A DNA stretch of 64,000 nt from JAAELZ01 sp965237485 (GCA_965237485.1 CBDEFQ010000009.1:124001-188000); one strand, 5' to 3'; positions 34,196 to 43,573 are shown, numbered from the stretch's first letter. Notes: generated by a model from the sequence alone, not told the origin. Numbers and translations: made by a program.

Positions 34196-35893
34196 ATGAC
34201 TAAGAGACATTCAATAGCTCAGTGCTCAGAAGCACTCATAACACTTATAATTTTTGTTGTGATCGTGCTGCTTTATTCGTACCAATATTCCCCGCCACAG
34301 CCAAAACCGATTGATGCTCCACAGGCAGAGTTTTCAAGTGGGCGGGCTGAAAAAATTCTCTACTCGCTTGTTGGTGAGAATATTCCACACCCCGCGAACT
34401 CTGAACAAAATGAGATAGTCAAACAACGCGTTATTAGTACGCTTACCGAATATGGATACCAAGTAGAGATTCAGCAGGGGGTTAGTTTTTCCTTTGAAAC
34501 CCAAGGCCCAGTCCCTGTTAAAAACATCATGGTGAGATTAAAGGGAACAGATGTTGGCCCTGCTGTGATGCTTGCCGCACATTATGACTCCGTTCCAGAT
34601 GGGCCAGGGGCCGCAGATGATGGCGTAGGCGTTGCGGCTGTGATCGAGATAGCAAGAATGCTAAAGACGCAACATCAGCCAAAGAATGATGTCATATTTT
34701 TACTAACTGATGGTGAGGAATCTGGGCTATTAGGTAGCTACCTATTCGCGTACAAGCATCCGTGGGCAAAAGAGGTTGGTGTTGTTATCAATCTTGACGC
34801 AAGAGGCACATCAGGCCCGAGCATTATGTTCGAAACCAGTAAAAACAACCGGTGGCTAATTGAAATTTTATCTCAAGCCATCGAAAAACCATTTACTAGT
34901 TCTCTTGCTATTGAAATCTACAAACGCCTTCCAAACGATACAGACTTTACACATTTTAGACGTGCCTTAATGGAAGGTTACAACTTTGCATTTATAGGGG
35001 GAGCCAAAAATTATCATACGCCAAATGATAGTTTTGAAGTCGTCAGTCGTGGGAGTTTGCAGCACCATGGCGAAAATATGTATTCACTTGTGCAAGTTTT
35101 GAAAAATATGGATATAACGTCTCCGCCTAATGGAGAAGCGGTTTACTTTGATATATTCGGTTGGAAAATAATATGGTGGCCAGCTCAATGGTCTATTTTC
35201 ATTGCCCTAGGTTCCTTGTTAATGCTGATGGTGAATTTCTGTTTGAGAAAATGTCACTTACGAACTAAAACAACTAATTTCCTGAGAGCAGCTTTATCAA
35301 TACCCGCTGTTTTAGGTTCGATTGTATTGTCGTCGAGCATATTATGGGTTCTGAATGTTGGTTTAACTGCGCTCGGTCATTTTGATCACCCTTGGATCAG
35401 CCATCCTGCCATTGCTTCGTTATGCTTTTGGCTTACTGGTCTCGGAATTATGAGCCTAGTTTCGTCTCAACTAACCCGATTTTTAGACAGCTATTCTATT
35501 TGGCTCGGGGTTTGGGTAATTTGGGCAACACTTGCAATCGCATCTTCTCTGTATTTCACAGGAGCAAGTTACTTGTTTATCGCTCCAACTGCTACCGTTG
35601 CGACTGTAGGTCTAGCTATTGTCTTAGTTAAAAACCGGCATATTGAAAGAAATATGAAATACTTGTTTTCAATTTCTGCGATTGTCGCTGCCGTGCTTTG
35701 GTTACCGTATGAACGTGTACTTTACGATGGCGTTGGATTCAGTATGAATCTTTTTCTAATAGCAAGAATTGGAGTTGTTTCGGGCGTACTTATTCCCGTT
35801 TTTGTATCTTCTTGGAAAGCCGATTGCTTAACTATATCGAAACTGTGTTTGGGCCTCTCGACCCTTTTAACAGCTTGGTTTATATTGGTTTAG
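34196..35893 (+). CDS. M28-family zinc aminopeptidase with membrane anchor and C-terminal membrane domain
   Basis: 565 residues. An N-terminal helix (ALITLIIFVVIVLLYSYQY) places the catalytic domain (residues ~45-300) in the periplasm. Zinc ligands of the M28 fold are visible: His in LAAHYDSVPDG, bridging Asp in GAADDGVGVA, Glu-Glu in LTDGEESGLLG, Asp in INLDARGTSG and His in AKNYHTPNDS. Six or seven further transmembrane helices follow (~320-565), an arrangement resembling membrane-bound M28 peptidases of the ERMP1/FXNA type. ATG 34196 is chosen over GTG 34187; neither has a strong ribosome site. Substrates unknown. Confidence 0.85.
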   Translation: MTKRHSIAQCSEALITLIIFVVIVLLYSYQYSPPQPKPIDAPQAEFSSGRAEKILYSLVGENIPHPANSEQNEIVKQRVISTLTEYGYQVEIQQGVSFSFETQGPVPVKNIMVRLKGTDVGPAVMLAAHYDSVPDGPGAADDGVGVAAVIEIARMLKTQHQPKNDVIFLLTDGEESGLLGSYLFAYKHPWAKEVGVVINLDARGTSGPSIMFETSKNNRWLIEILSQAIEKPFTSSLAIEIYKRLPNDTDFTHFRRALMEGYNFAFIGGAKNYHTPNDSFEVVSRGSLQHHGENMYSLVQVLKNMDITSPPNGEAVYFDIFGWKIIWWPAQWSIFIALGSLLMLMVNFCLRKCHLRTKTTNFLRAALSIPAVLGSIVLSSSILWVLNVGLTALGHFDHPWISHPAIASLCFWLTGLGIMSLVSSQLTRFLDSYSIWLGVWVIWATLAIASSLYFTGASYLFIAPTATVATVGLAIVLVKNRHIERNMKYLFSISAIVAAVLWLPYERVLYDGVGFSMNLFLIARIGVVSGVLIPVFVSSWKADCLTISKLCLGLSTLLTAWFILV

Positions 35894-36024
35894 CGAACAT
35901 TTTTCCTGAACTTACATGTGAAGGCTTCAATTGATTGTGCCGATGATCACACTTTGCAAGTAGTACGCAATTTGCTGCGCGAGGAATGTTATAGTGGTGG
36001 CCCCTCTTTTCTGTATAAAGGCTT

Positions 36025-36602
36025 ATGAGTGACATTTTATTCGCTGCTATAGGAGGCGTTTTTATTGGGATAGCCGCTGTATTGCTGATGGCTACTCATG
36101 GCAGGATAATGGGCATCAGTGGCGTAGTCAGTGGCAGTTTGTTTGCCGATAAAGGCGATAAAGTCTGGCGATTAGTCATTGTTGCCGGAATGCTCACACC
36201 CCCCTTAATATTAGCACCGCTTAACAATACGCCGAGAGTCTATTCCAATACAGGAATGATACCGAGAAGTTGATTGTCATTTCTGTATGGTATTCATTCA
36301 CCATCATGAACAGAAATTAGATTAGTTCGGTATCATTTCCGATTAGAATCAGTCCCTTCGCTCAGTATCATTTCATGTTGGACAAGACTCCGAGTATTAT
36401 TCTATCAGGTAATGTGGCTTTATTGCTGATTGCCGGTTTCTTGGTCGGGCTGGGCACCGTTATCGGGGGAGGGTGCACCTCCGGACACGGGGTGTGCGGA
36501 ATTTCTAGGTTTTCACAACGCTCTATAGCGGCCACCGTTATTTTTATGGTAGTTGGGACCATTACCGTGTTTCTAATGCGTCAATTCGGTTTAATAGTAT
36601 GA
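36025..36602 (+). pseudogene. YeeE/YedE-type sulfur transport protein, split by a MITE
   Basis: The N-terminal part (FAAIGGVFIGIAAVLLMATHGRIMGISGVVSGSL) runs to LNNTP and resumes as SIILSGNVALLLIAGFLVGLGTVIGGGCTSGHGVCGISRFSQRS after the inserted element at 36237-36389. Removing the element and one copy of the 5-bp repeat CCGAG restores one frame. The GGGCTSGHG loop with its cysteine is the hallmark of this membrane family, which imports thiosulfate or other sulfur species. It is the first half of a two-gene type, immediately followed by the second half. Confidence 0.85.
36237..36389. repeat. 153-bp MITE derived from the IS at 974, with 5-bp target duplication
   Basis: Imperfect terminal inverted repeats (AGTCTATTCCAATA at the left; AGTCTTGTCCAACA read from the right) flanked by CCGAG on both sides (36232-36236, 36390-36394). 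About 100 bp at its right side, read in reverse, match the left end of the IS at 974, including the sequence just upstream of that transposase start. The rest supplies the other terminus. It is thus an internal-deletion derivative of that IS. Confidence 0.88.
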
Positions 36603-37011
36603 GGCAGTTAAGTTTGTATATAGCAGGATGTCTGTTTAGCATCGGGCTTATTATTTCTGGCATGGTTAACCCAGCAAAGGTGCAGGCCTTTCTTGATGTA
36701 ACGGGCAATTGGGACTTAAGTTTAGCTTGGGTTATGGTCGGGGCTATTGTTACAACTGCAGCTGGGTATCGGTGGGTATTTGGGCGCCGAGCACCTACTT
36801 ACGCCGCTAAATTTAGTTTGCCTACCAAACTTGAGGTTGACGCTAAGTTAGTAGTGGGCGCGGCTTTATTTGGGACTGGGTGGGGCTTGTCAGGCTTGTG
36901 CCCGGGGCCAGCGTGTTTGCACCTCTAAAAGTGGCTGGGTTTCTAGCAACTATGTTGCTGGGAATGGCTGTCGCACGCAGAATACAAAAAAGCAATAGTT
37001 CCAAATATTGA
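36599..37011 (+). pseudogene. Second YeeE/YedE half, frameshifted with small deletion
   Basis: The ATG overlaps the upstream gene by 4 bp. The frame gives MRQLSLYIAGCLFSIGLIISGMVNPAKVQAFLD and WGLSGLCPGPA, the conserved second cysteine motif, then runs out at 36928. The expected membrane helix (VFAPLKVAGFLATMLLGMAVARRIQ) follows in the next frame to a stop at 37011. Compared with relatives roughly ten residues after GPA are also missing. Confidence 0.8.
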
Positions 37012-37166
37012 ACGGCCCACAAGTAGAAGCTTTTTTCCATCAAAGTACCAATACCAGCCGTTATCTGGCGGTTGATACAAAAACGAACCTCCGTGCGGGA
37101 ATCGATTCATTGTTGGATTATGGCGACGTATCAGGGCGGGTAAGCCATGATGGGCCTGTCGGATAA
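37008..37166 (+). pseudogene. N-terminal stub of an MBL-fold persulfide dioxygenase-like gene
   Basis: Directly after the YeeE/YedE remnant a frame reads VEAFFHQSTNTSRYLAVDTK, then AGIDSLLDYGDVSGRVSHDG and a stop. This is the characteristic beginning of the Blh/ETHE1-like metallo-beta-lactamase sulfur dioxygenases (QAFFD...T.SYVVSD...AIIDSVLDYD..SGR). The metal-binding HxHxDH part is absent. Such genes are common neighbours of YeeE/YedE pairs, so a whole sulfur-handling operon has decayed. 37167-37295 has no recognisable feature. Confidence 0.6.
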
Positions 37167-37295
37167 TAAGTTTTACTGCAAAAGCACCACTTTGATCTAT
37201 TTCACTGAGTATTTGAAGGCTACTTTATCACTGAAAGTACCCTACCATCCGATGGGTCTCAGTTGAATGATAAAACCCGGCTCAGCGCTATTGCT

Positions 37296-37637
37296 CTATC
37301 CCTCTTCTAGTTTGCTAGCGCAAATAATACAATATTCAGCTGCTGGGTCTAGCTGCATACGCCCTTCACTAATTTGCTCACCGCATTGTTCACATTCGCC
37401 GTAGTCTTCATCATCAACACGTTTTAAAGCTTCAATTAGCCTTCGCATCTCAAGGTCACGACGGCGCTGGCCTTCTTTGTTCATTTCTTGCGCTTGCATT
37501 GCGTCCATCCGTGATAAACGGCCCACTCGCGTTTGATCTAGCACCACCGTCTTTTGTCCAGTCGTCGATAGTCGGTTAATGTCTACAATCTCCTTCTGGC
37601 GTTTTAATATGAGGTTTTTTATGGTTTTCTTATCCAT
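37296..37637 (-). CDS. DksA/TraR-family C4 zinc-finger protein
   Basis: 113 residues: an N-terminal coiled coil (KKTIKNLILKRQKEIVDINR and EGQRRRDLEMRRLIEALKRVDDEDYG) and a four-cysteine zinc finger (CEQCGEQI ... YCIIC). It is shorter than true DksA (~150 residues) and lacks the clear coiled-coil-tip DxxDxA pair, so it is a DksA-like regulator expected to enter the RNA polymerase secondary channel. ATG 37637 is preferred over an adjoining upstream TTG. Confidence 0.85.
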   Translation of the reverse strand: MDKKTIKNLILKRQKEIVDINRLSTTGQKTVVLDQTRVGRLSRMDAMQAQEMNKEGQRRRDLEMRRLIEALKRVDDEDYGECEQCGEQISEGRMQLDPAAEYCIICASKLEEG

Positions 37638-37670
37638 CAATACACAATATAACGGCTCACTACAAATTAC

Positions 37671-37937
37671 TAGTACACTGTCCAGACCAAATTGATGAAT
37701 TCAGCGCTGGCATGGTATTTTGCAGTAAGACGCCGTACGCAATTAATGGTTATTCCCTTAATAAGCACTGCAACGCAGCTGCGGGACGCCATGGTAGCAC
37801 CCTTTGGGTGAGCTTGTCCGCGCCCATGAGCTACGTTGCGCCTTTTGCAAAGGGAACACCATTCGCTGCAAGACGCGCCTTGCCATGAACGCGGACAAGC
37901 TCACTGAATCCATCAATTTGGTCTGGACAGTGTACTA
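37671..37937. repeat. 267-bp MITE-like element with 27-bp perfect inverted ends
   Basis: The ends TAGTACACTGTCCAGACC...GATG (37671-37697) and their exact complement (37911-37937) are perfect 27-bp inverted repeats. Inside, GTGAGCTTGTCCGCG and CGCGGACAAGCTCAC form a second inverted pair. There is no coding frame of substance. A target duplication is not evident beyond a possible TA. It sits ~90 bp before msbA and ~35 bp before the DksA-like gene start, so it lies in the promoter zone of both. Confidence 0.75.
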
Positions 37938-38026
37938 CGCAATAGCAATTTCAGTGCTGCATTTAAGGCCGTTAACGTGCTGCTGCATTAATCAACAAGC
38001 CTACCCAATTACGGTAAACTCCGCGC

Positions 38027-39808
38027 ATGGTCAGCAAAGCACAAGTGAGTTCGAGCACAGCCTTCACCCCGAAGGAAATTTATCTGCGCTTATTACGCTA
38101 TGTTCTACCCTATAAGAGCGTATTTGGCATCGCTATCGTAGGCATGCTTGTCGTTGCTTTGGGCGAAACAGCTTTTGTAGCATTGCTCAAACCGATTATG
38201 GATGAGGGTTTTATTAATCGTGATGCCCAGCTCATTAAATGGTTACCCCTATTGCTGATTTTAGTTTTGTTGGTTCGCGGCATCGGTCATTTTATTGACA
38301 CCTACTGCATGGATTGGGTGGGGCGTAAAGTGATTTTTGACTTGCGCGCGCAGCTGTTTAACAGCCAACTGCGTCTTCCCGAAAAACACTTTGACCACAA
38401 CCCAAGCGCAGGCATGGTCTCGCAATTGGTTTATGATGCCGAACAAGTGTCGCGGGCCAGCACTGTTGCCCTGCGTGTGTTTGTGCGCGATACGGTCAAT
38501 ATCATTTTACTCTTGGCTTGGATGACCTATCTAAGTTGGAAAGCCACACTGGGGTTTTTATTAATCGTACCCGCAGCCCTACTCATTCTTAGGTTTGCAA
38601 GTAAGCGGCTGCGCAGCAGTAGCACCGAGATTCAAAAAACTATGGGCGGCATTACCCAAGTGGCTACCGAAGCGTTGAGCGGACACGAACTGGTTAAAAG
38701 CTTTATCGGCTACGATCACCAAAACGAACTTTTTAGACACAGTAATAACCGTAACCGCCAGCAGTTTATGAAGCGCACTTTGGTCACCGCAATCAGTGTG
38801 CCGTTAACCATTTTGCTGGCTGGCGTCGCGCTAGCCACCATAATTTGGGTGGTGCTTTCTGGCGGTGGAGAAGGTCAAGTTTCAGCTGGCACTTTCGTCT
38901 CCTACATCAGCGCCACGGTAATGTTAATGCAGCCCCTTCGCCGGCTAACTAAGGTAAACGAGCTTATTCAAACAGGTATTGCAGCAGCACAATCAATATT
39001 TACTACCCTAGACTTACCCGCCGAGAAAGATGAAGGCAAGGTTGAACTAAAACTTCCAGTAAGCGGTGAAATTGCTTTTTCTAATGTTTCGTTTACCTAT
39101 GATGACAGCAAACAAACGGCTATCAATGAAGTATCTTTTAGGCTCCCTGCCGGGGCAAAGATTGCCCTAGTCGGCTTATCCGGAAGTGGCAAGTCAACTA
39201 TTGCCAAATTGCTATTGCGGCTTTATCAACCGAGCCAAGGCAGCATCAGCATTGATGGTCAAGATATCTCTAAGCTGAGTTTGCAGTCGCTGCGTTCTAA
39301 CATCGCCTTAGTGCCGCAAAACGCTGTCCTGTTTGACGACACACTTAGAAACAACATCATTTACGGCAGCGACGACAACGGCGATGTTCATTTTGATCAA
39401 GTGGTTAAAGCCGCGCTCATTGACGAATTTGCAACAAGACACCCCGATAACTTTGAGCAATTGATCGGCGAAAATGGATCTAAGCTTTCGGGTGGCCAGC
39501 AACAACGGGTAGCCATCGGTCGAGCACTCTATAAAGACGCGCCTATTTTACTACTCGACGAGGCCACTTCAGCGCTGGATTCACAGTCAGAAGAAAAGAT
39601 TCAGACCGCGCTGGATGCTTTATTTAAGGACCGTACTGCACTCATTATCGCGCACCGGCTTTCAACAATCTCCAATGCTGACTTAATCTTAGTGTTCGAC
39701 CAAGGCCGACTGGTTGAACAAGGGACACACCTACAATTGCTCGATAACCAGGCTGCGTATTTTAACTTGTATAAAGTGCAACAAAAAGTAAGTGCTGACT
39801 CCAACTAA
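38027..39808 (+). CDS. msbA: Lipid A export ABC transporter MsbA
   Basis: 593 residues with six N-terminal transmembrane helices (~25-320), including LETAFVALLKPIMDEGF-like and DWVGRKVIFDLRAQLFNSQL segments, and a C-terminal ATPase. Walker A is GLSGSGKST, the signature LSGGQQQRVAIGRAL, Walker B ILLLDEATSALD. It flips core-lipid A across the inner membrane. The next gene is lpxK, 14 bp downstream, as in E. coli. The promoter region contains a MITE. Confidence 0.95.
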   Translation: MVSKAQVSSSTAFTPKEIYLRLLRYVLPYKSVFGIAIVGMLVVALGETAFVALLKPIMDEGFINRDAQLIKWLPLLLILVLLVRGIGHFIDTYCMDWVGRKVIFDLRAQLFNSQLRLPEKHFDHNPSAGMVSQLVYDAEQVSRASTVALRVFVRDTVNIILLLAWMTYLSWKATLGFLLIVPAALLILRFASKRLRSSSTEIQKTMGGITQVATEALSGHELVKSFIGYDHQNELFRHSNNRNRQQFMKRTLVTAISVPLTILLAGVALATIIWVVLSGGGEGQVSAGTFVSYISATVMLMQPLRRLTKVNELIQTGIAAAQSIFTTLDLPAEKDEGKVELKLPVSGEIAFSNVSFTYDDSKQTAINEVSFRLPAGAKIALVGLSGSGKSTIAKLLLRLYQPSQGSISIDGQDISKLSLQSLRSNIALVPQNAVLFDDTLRNNIIYGSDDNGDVHFDQVVKAALIDEFATRHPDNFEQLIGENGSKLSGGQQQRVAIGRALYKDAPILLLDEATSALDSQSEEKIQTALDALFKDRTALIIAHRLSTISNADLILVFDQGRLVEQGTHLQLLDNQAAYFNLYKVQQKVSADSN

Positions 39809-39822
39809 TTAGCATATTTTTA

Positions 39823-40818
39823 GTGCAGCAATTTATCCACCGACAATGGCAAAAAAGAGGGCTGTGGGCTTGGGCACTTAGCCCGTTGAGTTTGTTGGTT
39901 TGCGCGGTTGCAGCAATTAAACGTAAAGCCTATGTAGTTGGCCTGAGGAAATCCCACGGCTGCGATGCTCCGGTCATTGTTGTGGGAAATCTAACCGTGG
40001 GTGGCACCGGTAAAACTCCTATGGTTATTTACTTGTGCGACTTGCTAAAAGCGCAGGGATTTCATCCAGGAGTAATTAGCCGAGGATACAAATCTAATGC
40101 TGCGAACAAGCCCATTTTAGTTAGCCAGTACAACGATGCCAGTGAGGTAGGCGACGAGCCCCGACTCATTTGTGAGCGTACGCAATGTCCGGTTATGGTC
40201 AGCACTAATCGGGTTCAATCCGCCAATACATTGGTTCAGTCACATGGCTGTAACGTAATCGTCAGCGATGACGGTTTTCAGCATTTGAAACTCAAACGTG
40301 ATATCGACATATTGGTTAAAGACGCACAGCGCGGTTATGGCAATGGGTGGTGCTTGCCTTCTGGTCCATTGCGAGAAGGTCCGCTTGCAAAGCAAGATGC
40401 GGATTTTATCGTAATTAATGGCGGAAAAGTTGTTGGAGAACCGAGCTTTAATATGCAGCTTATTCTTGGGCAGCCTTACGCATTGCAGAGTAAACAAAAG
40501 ACCCAGTTTGATACATTACGTCATCAGTCGTTACGGGCGATTGCGGCGATTGGCAATCCAATGCGCTTTTTCAATGCACTGCGTGAACAGAATCTTATGA
40601 TCACTGAATCTCCTTATGATGATCATCACGTCTTTACCGCTGCCGACCTTGAAAGTAATAAACCCATTATCATGACTGAAAAAGATGCGGTAAAATGCGC
40701 CCAATTGCCCACTACCAGCGAAGTATGGGTGGTACCCGTTAGCGCTGAATTAAGTGCCGACTTTGATGCCCAATTGCTTAGCAAGTTAAATACACTAGCC
40801 CATAATACTTCTGCATGA
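39823..40818 (+). CDS. lpxK: Tetraacyldisaccharide 4'-kinase LpxK
   Basis: 331 residues with an N-terminal membrane-proximal helix (LWAWALSPLSLLVCAVAAIKRKAY), Walker A VGNLTVGGTGKTPMVIYL and SDDGFQHLKLKRDIDILV. It adds the 4'-phosphate to lipid A. The start is GTG at 39823; no ATG is available nearby. Its stop overlaps the kdsB start (ATGA), with no trm112-like gene between them. Confidence 0.95.
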   Translation: MQQFIHRQWQKRGLWAWALSPLSLLVCAVAAIKRKAYVVGLRKSHGCDAPVIVVGNLTVGGTGKTPMVIYLCDLLKAQGFHPGVISRGYKSNAANKPILVSQYNDASEVGDEPRLICERTQCPVMVSTNRVQSANTLVQSHGCNVIVSDDGFQHLKLKRDIDILVKDAQRGYGNGWCLPSGPLREGPLAKQDADFIVINGGKVVGEPSFNMQLILGQPYALQSKQKTQFDTLRHQSLRAIAAIGNPMRFFNALREQNLMITESPYDDHHVFTAADLESNKPIIMTEKDAVKCAQLPTTSEVWVVPVSAELSADFDAQLLSKLNTLAHNTSA

Positions 40819-41561
40819 TCCACTATATTATTGTCATCCCAGCGCGATTCGCTTCTACACGTTTACCCGGTAAGCCGCTGGAAGACATCGGCGGCAAACC
40901 GATGATCCAACACGTAGTCGAAAATGCCCAGCGATCCCTAGCAACCAGTGTGGTGGTGGCAAGCGATGATCAGCGTGTCGAACAATGCGTACGAGGCTTC
41001 GATGGCGTTTGTATTCTAACCAACCCAGCGCATAAATCGGGTACTGACCGCATTGCCGAAGTAGTTGACAAACTGTTGCTAGATGACCAACAAATCATTG
41101 TTAACGTACAAGGCGATGAGCCAGATATGCCGATTGAATTGGTCGAGCAAATTTCGCAAGGATTTAACACAGCACCGGATGCAAAAATTATTACTGCCTG
41201 CACAAGGCTTGATCACCCTGAACAATTCCACGACCCTAACTGCGTCAAAGTCGTGCGTGATCACAATGAAATGGCGTTGTATTTCAGCCGTGCGCCGATT
41301 GCTTATCCTAGAGAAGATAATAGCCAACTCATGAGTAATGTAAGGTGCCATATCGGCATCTATGGCTACCGGGCTGGATATATTAAACAATTCAGCGCAC
41401 GCAAGACCTGTGAATTAGAAACCAGAGAAGGCCTAGAACAGCTACGCACCTTATGGCATGGAGAGAAAATTTATTGCCCGGATGCCTGCGCAGCACCAGG
41501 ACCCGGTATTGATACCCCCGAGGGTCTTGAGCTGGCACGTAAGTACTATTCGAAAGTCTGA
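40815..41561 (+). CDS. kdsB: CMP-Kdo synthetase KdsB
   Basis: 248 residues of the cytidylyltransferase fold: IPARFASTRLPGKPLEDIGGKPMIQHV, NVQGDEPDMP, YFSRAPIAYPRE and the C-terminal GIDTPEGLELARKYY. It activates Kdo for transfer to lipid A, fitting its coupling to lpxK and msbA. The stop overlaps the next start (TGATG). Confidence 0.95.
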   Translation: MIHYIIVIPARFASTRLPGKPLEDIGGKPMIQHVVENAQRSLATSVVVASDDQRVEQCVRGFDGVCILTNPAHKSGTDRIAEVVDKLLLDDQQIIVNVQGDEPDMPIELVEQISQGFNTAPDAKIITACTRLDHPEQFHDPNCVKVVRDHNEMALYFSRAPIAYPREDNSQLMSNVRCHIGIYGYRAGYIKQFSARKTCELETREGLEQLRTLWHGEKIYCPDACAAPGPGIDTPEGLELARKYYSKV

Positions 41562-41860
41562 TGTTAGTTTACATCAGCTATGCAACCCCTGATGCTCAAA
41601 CAGTAATTGAAGTAAAACAAAAAGCGCCTGTAACAGCGAAACAAGCTATCCTTAACTCAGGTATATTGGAAAAACACCCTGATGTCGGTGCTGAGAATTT
41701 AGTTATCGGTATTTACGGCAAAAAGTGTCCGCTTAAGACCGAACTAAGAGAATTTGACCGCGTAGAAATCTACCGCCCTTTATTGTTAACCCCAGTTGAA
41801 GCCAGAAGGTTGCGAGCCGCGAATGTGAAAAAGCAACCAGTGAAGACAAGCCCGACTTAA
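41561..41860 (+). CDS. RnfH-family ubiquitin-like protein
   Basis: 99 residues with a beta-grasp pattern: VYISYATPDAQTVIEVKQKAPVTAKQAIL and GIYGKKCPLKTELREFDRVEIYRPLLLTPVEARR. This is the RnfH/UPF0125 family; members also include the RatB annotation of a toxin-antitoxin-like pair. No ratA partner is adjacent. Translationally coupled to kdsB. Function remains poorly defined. Confidence 0.85.
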   Translation: MLVYISYATPDAQTVIEVKQKAPVTAKQAILNSGILEKHPDVGAENLVIGIYGKKCPLKTELREFDRVEIYRPLLLTPVEARRLRAANVKKQPVKTSPT

Positions 41861-41966
41861 TGCTACCTCAAAGATTACTGAAAACTCCGAGAGTTTATAG
41901 GTTAGTGCAGCGTTCAAGTCGGTGACCTTCATGTAAGTGCCATATGGGCTGCTACCCTTTGTTCGG

Positions 41967-42497
41967 CTATATTTGCCACCTACCCAGCCACACTTCACCT
42001 GTGACTTTAGCAAGCTCCAAATTCGATCCTTTGCCTTGGCGATCAATCACTAAGTAACTAGAAGCCTCTCCTAGGACCAGCTGATAGTGGTGCCAAGTGT
42101 TCTTGAACAAGTTCACTCCTTGACGACCGTTGGTAATGAACAGCTTTAGATCACGGGCTGTTACTTTTTTAGCCTCTGGCGCACAAAGCACATAATAGGG
42201 CTTATCGCCGAGTGGAATGAAGGCCTGCGAGCCTAATGGGTGACGCTCCATTTCAGTTACTTGATGAGGCAGTGCTATCGGTTGCGTATGAAAAATGCTG
42301 ATAATCGGCTTACCCCCTTCATCGCCAGCGTCTATCGAAGCCAATGCGTTGTAACGCTTGGTTAAACCTTGGTTGATGTCCATCACTTTTAGCGCATTAT
42401 TTTGCGCGAGCGAGTTGGCGTCTAAGTCTATAACTTCACCAAATGCGGCGAAGGCTTCACTGCTTAGCGGTTGGGGAACTAGGAACTGTTTGTTCAT
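41967..42497 (-). CDS. allA: Ureidoglycolate lyase (AllA family)
   Basis: A 176-residue cupin-fold enzyme. Signals are LSSEAFAAFGEVIDL at the start, SIFHTQPIALPHQVTEMERHPLGSQAFIPLGDKPYYVLCAP in the centre and GVNLFKNTWHHYQLVL. It splits ureidoglycolate to glyoxylate and urea, a late step of uric acid/allantoin degradation. It is last in the minus-strand purine operon. Other allantoin-pathway genes are not in the window. Confidence 0.88.
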   Translation of the reverse strand: MNKQFLVPQPLSSEAFAAFGEVIDLDANSLAQNNALKVMDINQGLTKRYNALASIDAGDEGGKPIISIFHTQPIALPHQVTEMERHPLGSQAFIPLGDKPYYVLCAPEAKKVTARDLKLFITNGRQGVNLFKNTWHHYQLVLGEASSYLVIDRQGKGSNLELAKVTGEVWLGRWQI

Positions 42498-42541
42498 TGG
42501 GACGGAGATTGCCGCGCTTAGCTGGTAATGGCGGGGTTAGA

Positions 42542-43546
42542 TTAGGCGGCGCGCATGTAATCCGCCAATTCAAACATCAATTGATCGCGGCGCTGATCAG
42601 ATATAAATGCGGCCTTAAAGCTGTTGCGAGATAGCAGTGCCAATTGATCTCGGCTGATAGGTAAATTTGCTGCTACCGCATTGAAATTTTCATTCATGTA
42701 GCCACCGAAGTAGGCCGGGTCATCTGAATTAAGCGTAACGCACAAGCCCGCTTCTAGCATTTGCGGTAATGGGTGGTTTGCCATATCGTCTACCACGCAT
42801 AGTTTGGTGTTAGACAAGGGGCACACCGTAAGGGCAATCTGTTGCTTAATTAAGTGTTTGACTAAATTGTCATCATCCATTGCGGCATTGCCGTGATCTA
42901 TACGATCAACCTTTAACAAGTTAAGTGTCTGCCAAACGTATTCAGCTGGGCCTTCTTCTCCAGCATGTGCTACAAGCTTTAAGCCTAGGTCTTTTGCCTT
43001 GGCGAATACATTAACGAACTTGGAAGGCGGATTACCCATTTCGGATGAATCTAAACCTACGCCGATAATTTTAGCCAGAAACGGCTCTGCTGCTTGTAGT
43101 GTGTCTAGTGCTGATTGCTCATCCAAGTGACGCAAAAAGCACATGATAATACCAAAACTAATACCGTATTCTTGTTGACCTTTTAGTAAAGCAGAATGGA
43201 TGCCGTTTATAACAGTTTCAAATTCAATGCCGCGCTCTAAATGCCCTTGCGGGTCGAAAAAAACCTCAACGTGTTTAACGTTTTGAACGTGAACACGCTC
43301 AATATATGCCGTTGTTAAATCAAAATAATCTTGCTCCGTGCGCAAAACATTCATCCCTTGGTAGTAAATGTCTAAGAATTCTTGCAGATTCGAGAAATCA
43401 TACGCCGCTCGAAGTGCATCTACCGACGCGTAAGGCAAACTAACGTCGTTACGCTCAGCCAATTCAAACATTAACTCGGGCTCGAAAGTACCTTCAATAT
43501 GTAAATGAAGCTCCGCCTTAGGCAAGCCCGAGATAAATGCTTGCAT
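42542..43546 (-). CDS. Adenosine deaminase-family aminohydrolase (probably adenine/adenosine deaminase)
   Basis: A 334-residue TIM-barrel metal enzyme. Zinc ligands are in AELHLHIEGT, KLVAHAGEEGP (catalytic Glu nearby) and TLNSDDPAYFGG, and the HG motif appears in RIDHGNAAMDDD. The SDDPAYF variant, with SxEMGNPP upstream, is characteristic of the adenine-deaminase subgroup of this family rather than classical Add. It is co-directional with the nucleoside/purine importer and AllA, so it likely deaminates imported purines. Confidence 0.88.
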   Translation of the reverse strand: MQAFISGLPKAELHLHIEGTFEPELMFELAERNDVSLPYASVDALRAAYDFSNLQEFLDIYYQGMNVLRTEQDYFDLTTAYIERVHVQNVKHVEVFFDPQGHLERGIEFETVINGIHSALLKGQQEYGISFGIIMCFLRHLDEQSALDTLQAAEPFLAKIIGVGLDSSEMGNPPSKFVNVFAKAKDLGLKLVAHAGEEGPAEYVWQTLNLLKVDRIDHGNAAMDDDNLVKHLIKQQIALTVCPLSNTKLCVVDDMANHPLPQMLEAGLCVTLNSDDPAYFGGYMNENFNAVAANLPISRDQLALLSRNSFKAAFISDQRRDQLMFELADYMRAA

Positions 43547-43573
43547 GGTAAAAAAGGGTTTGTGCTGCTAACG

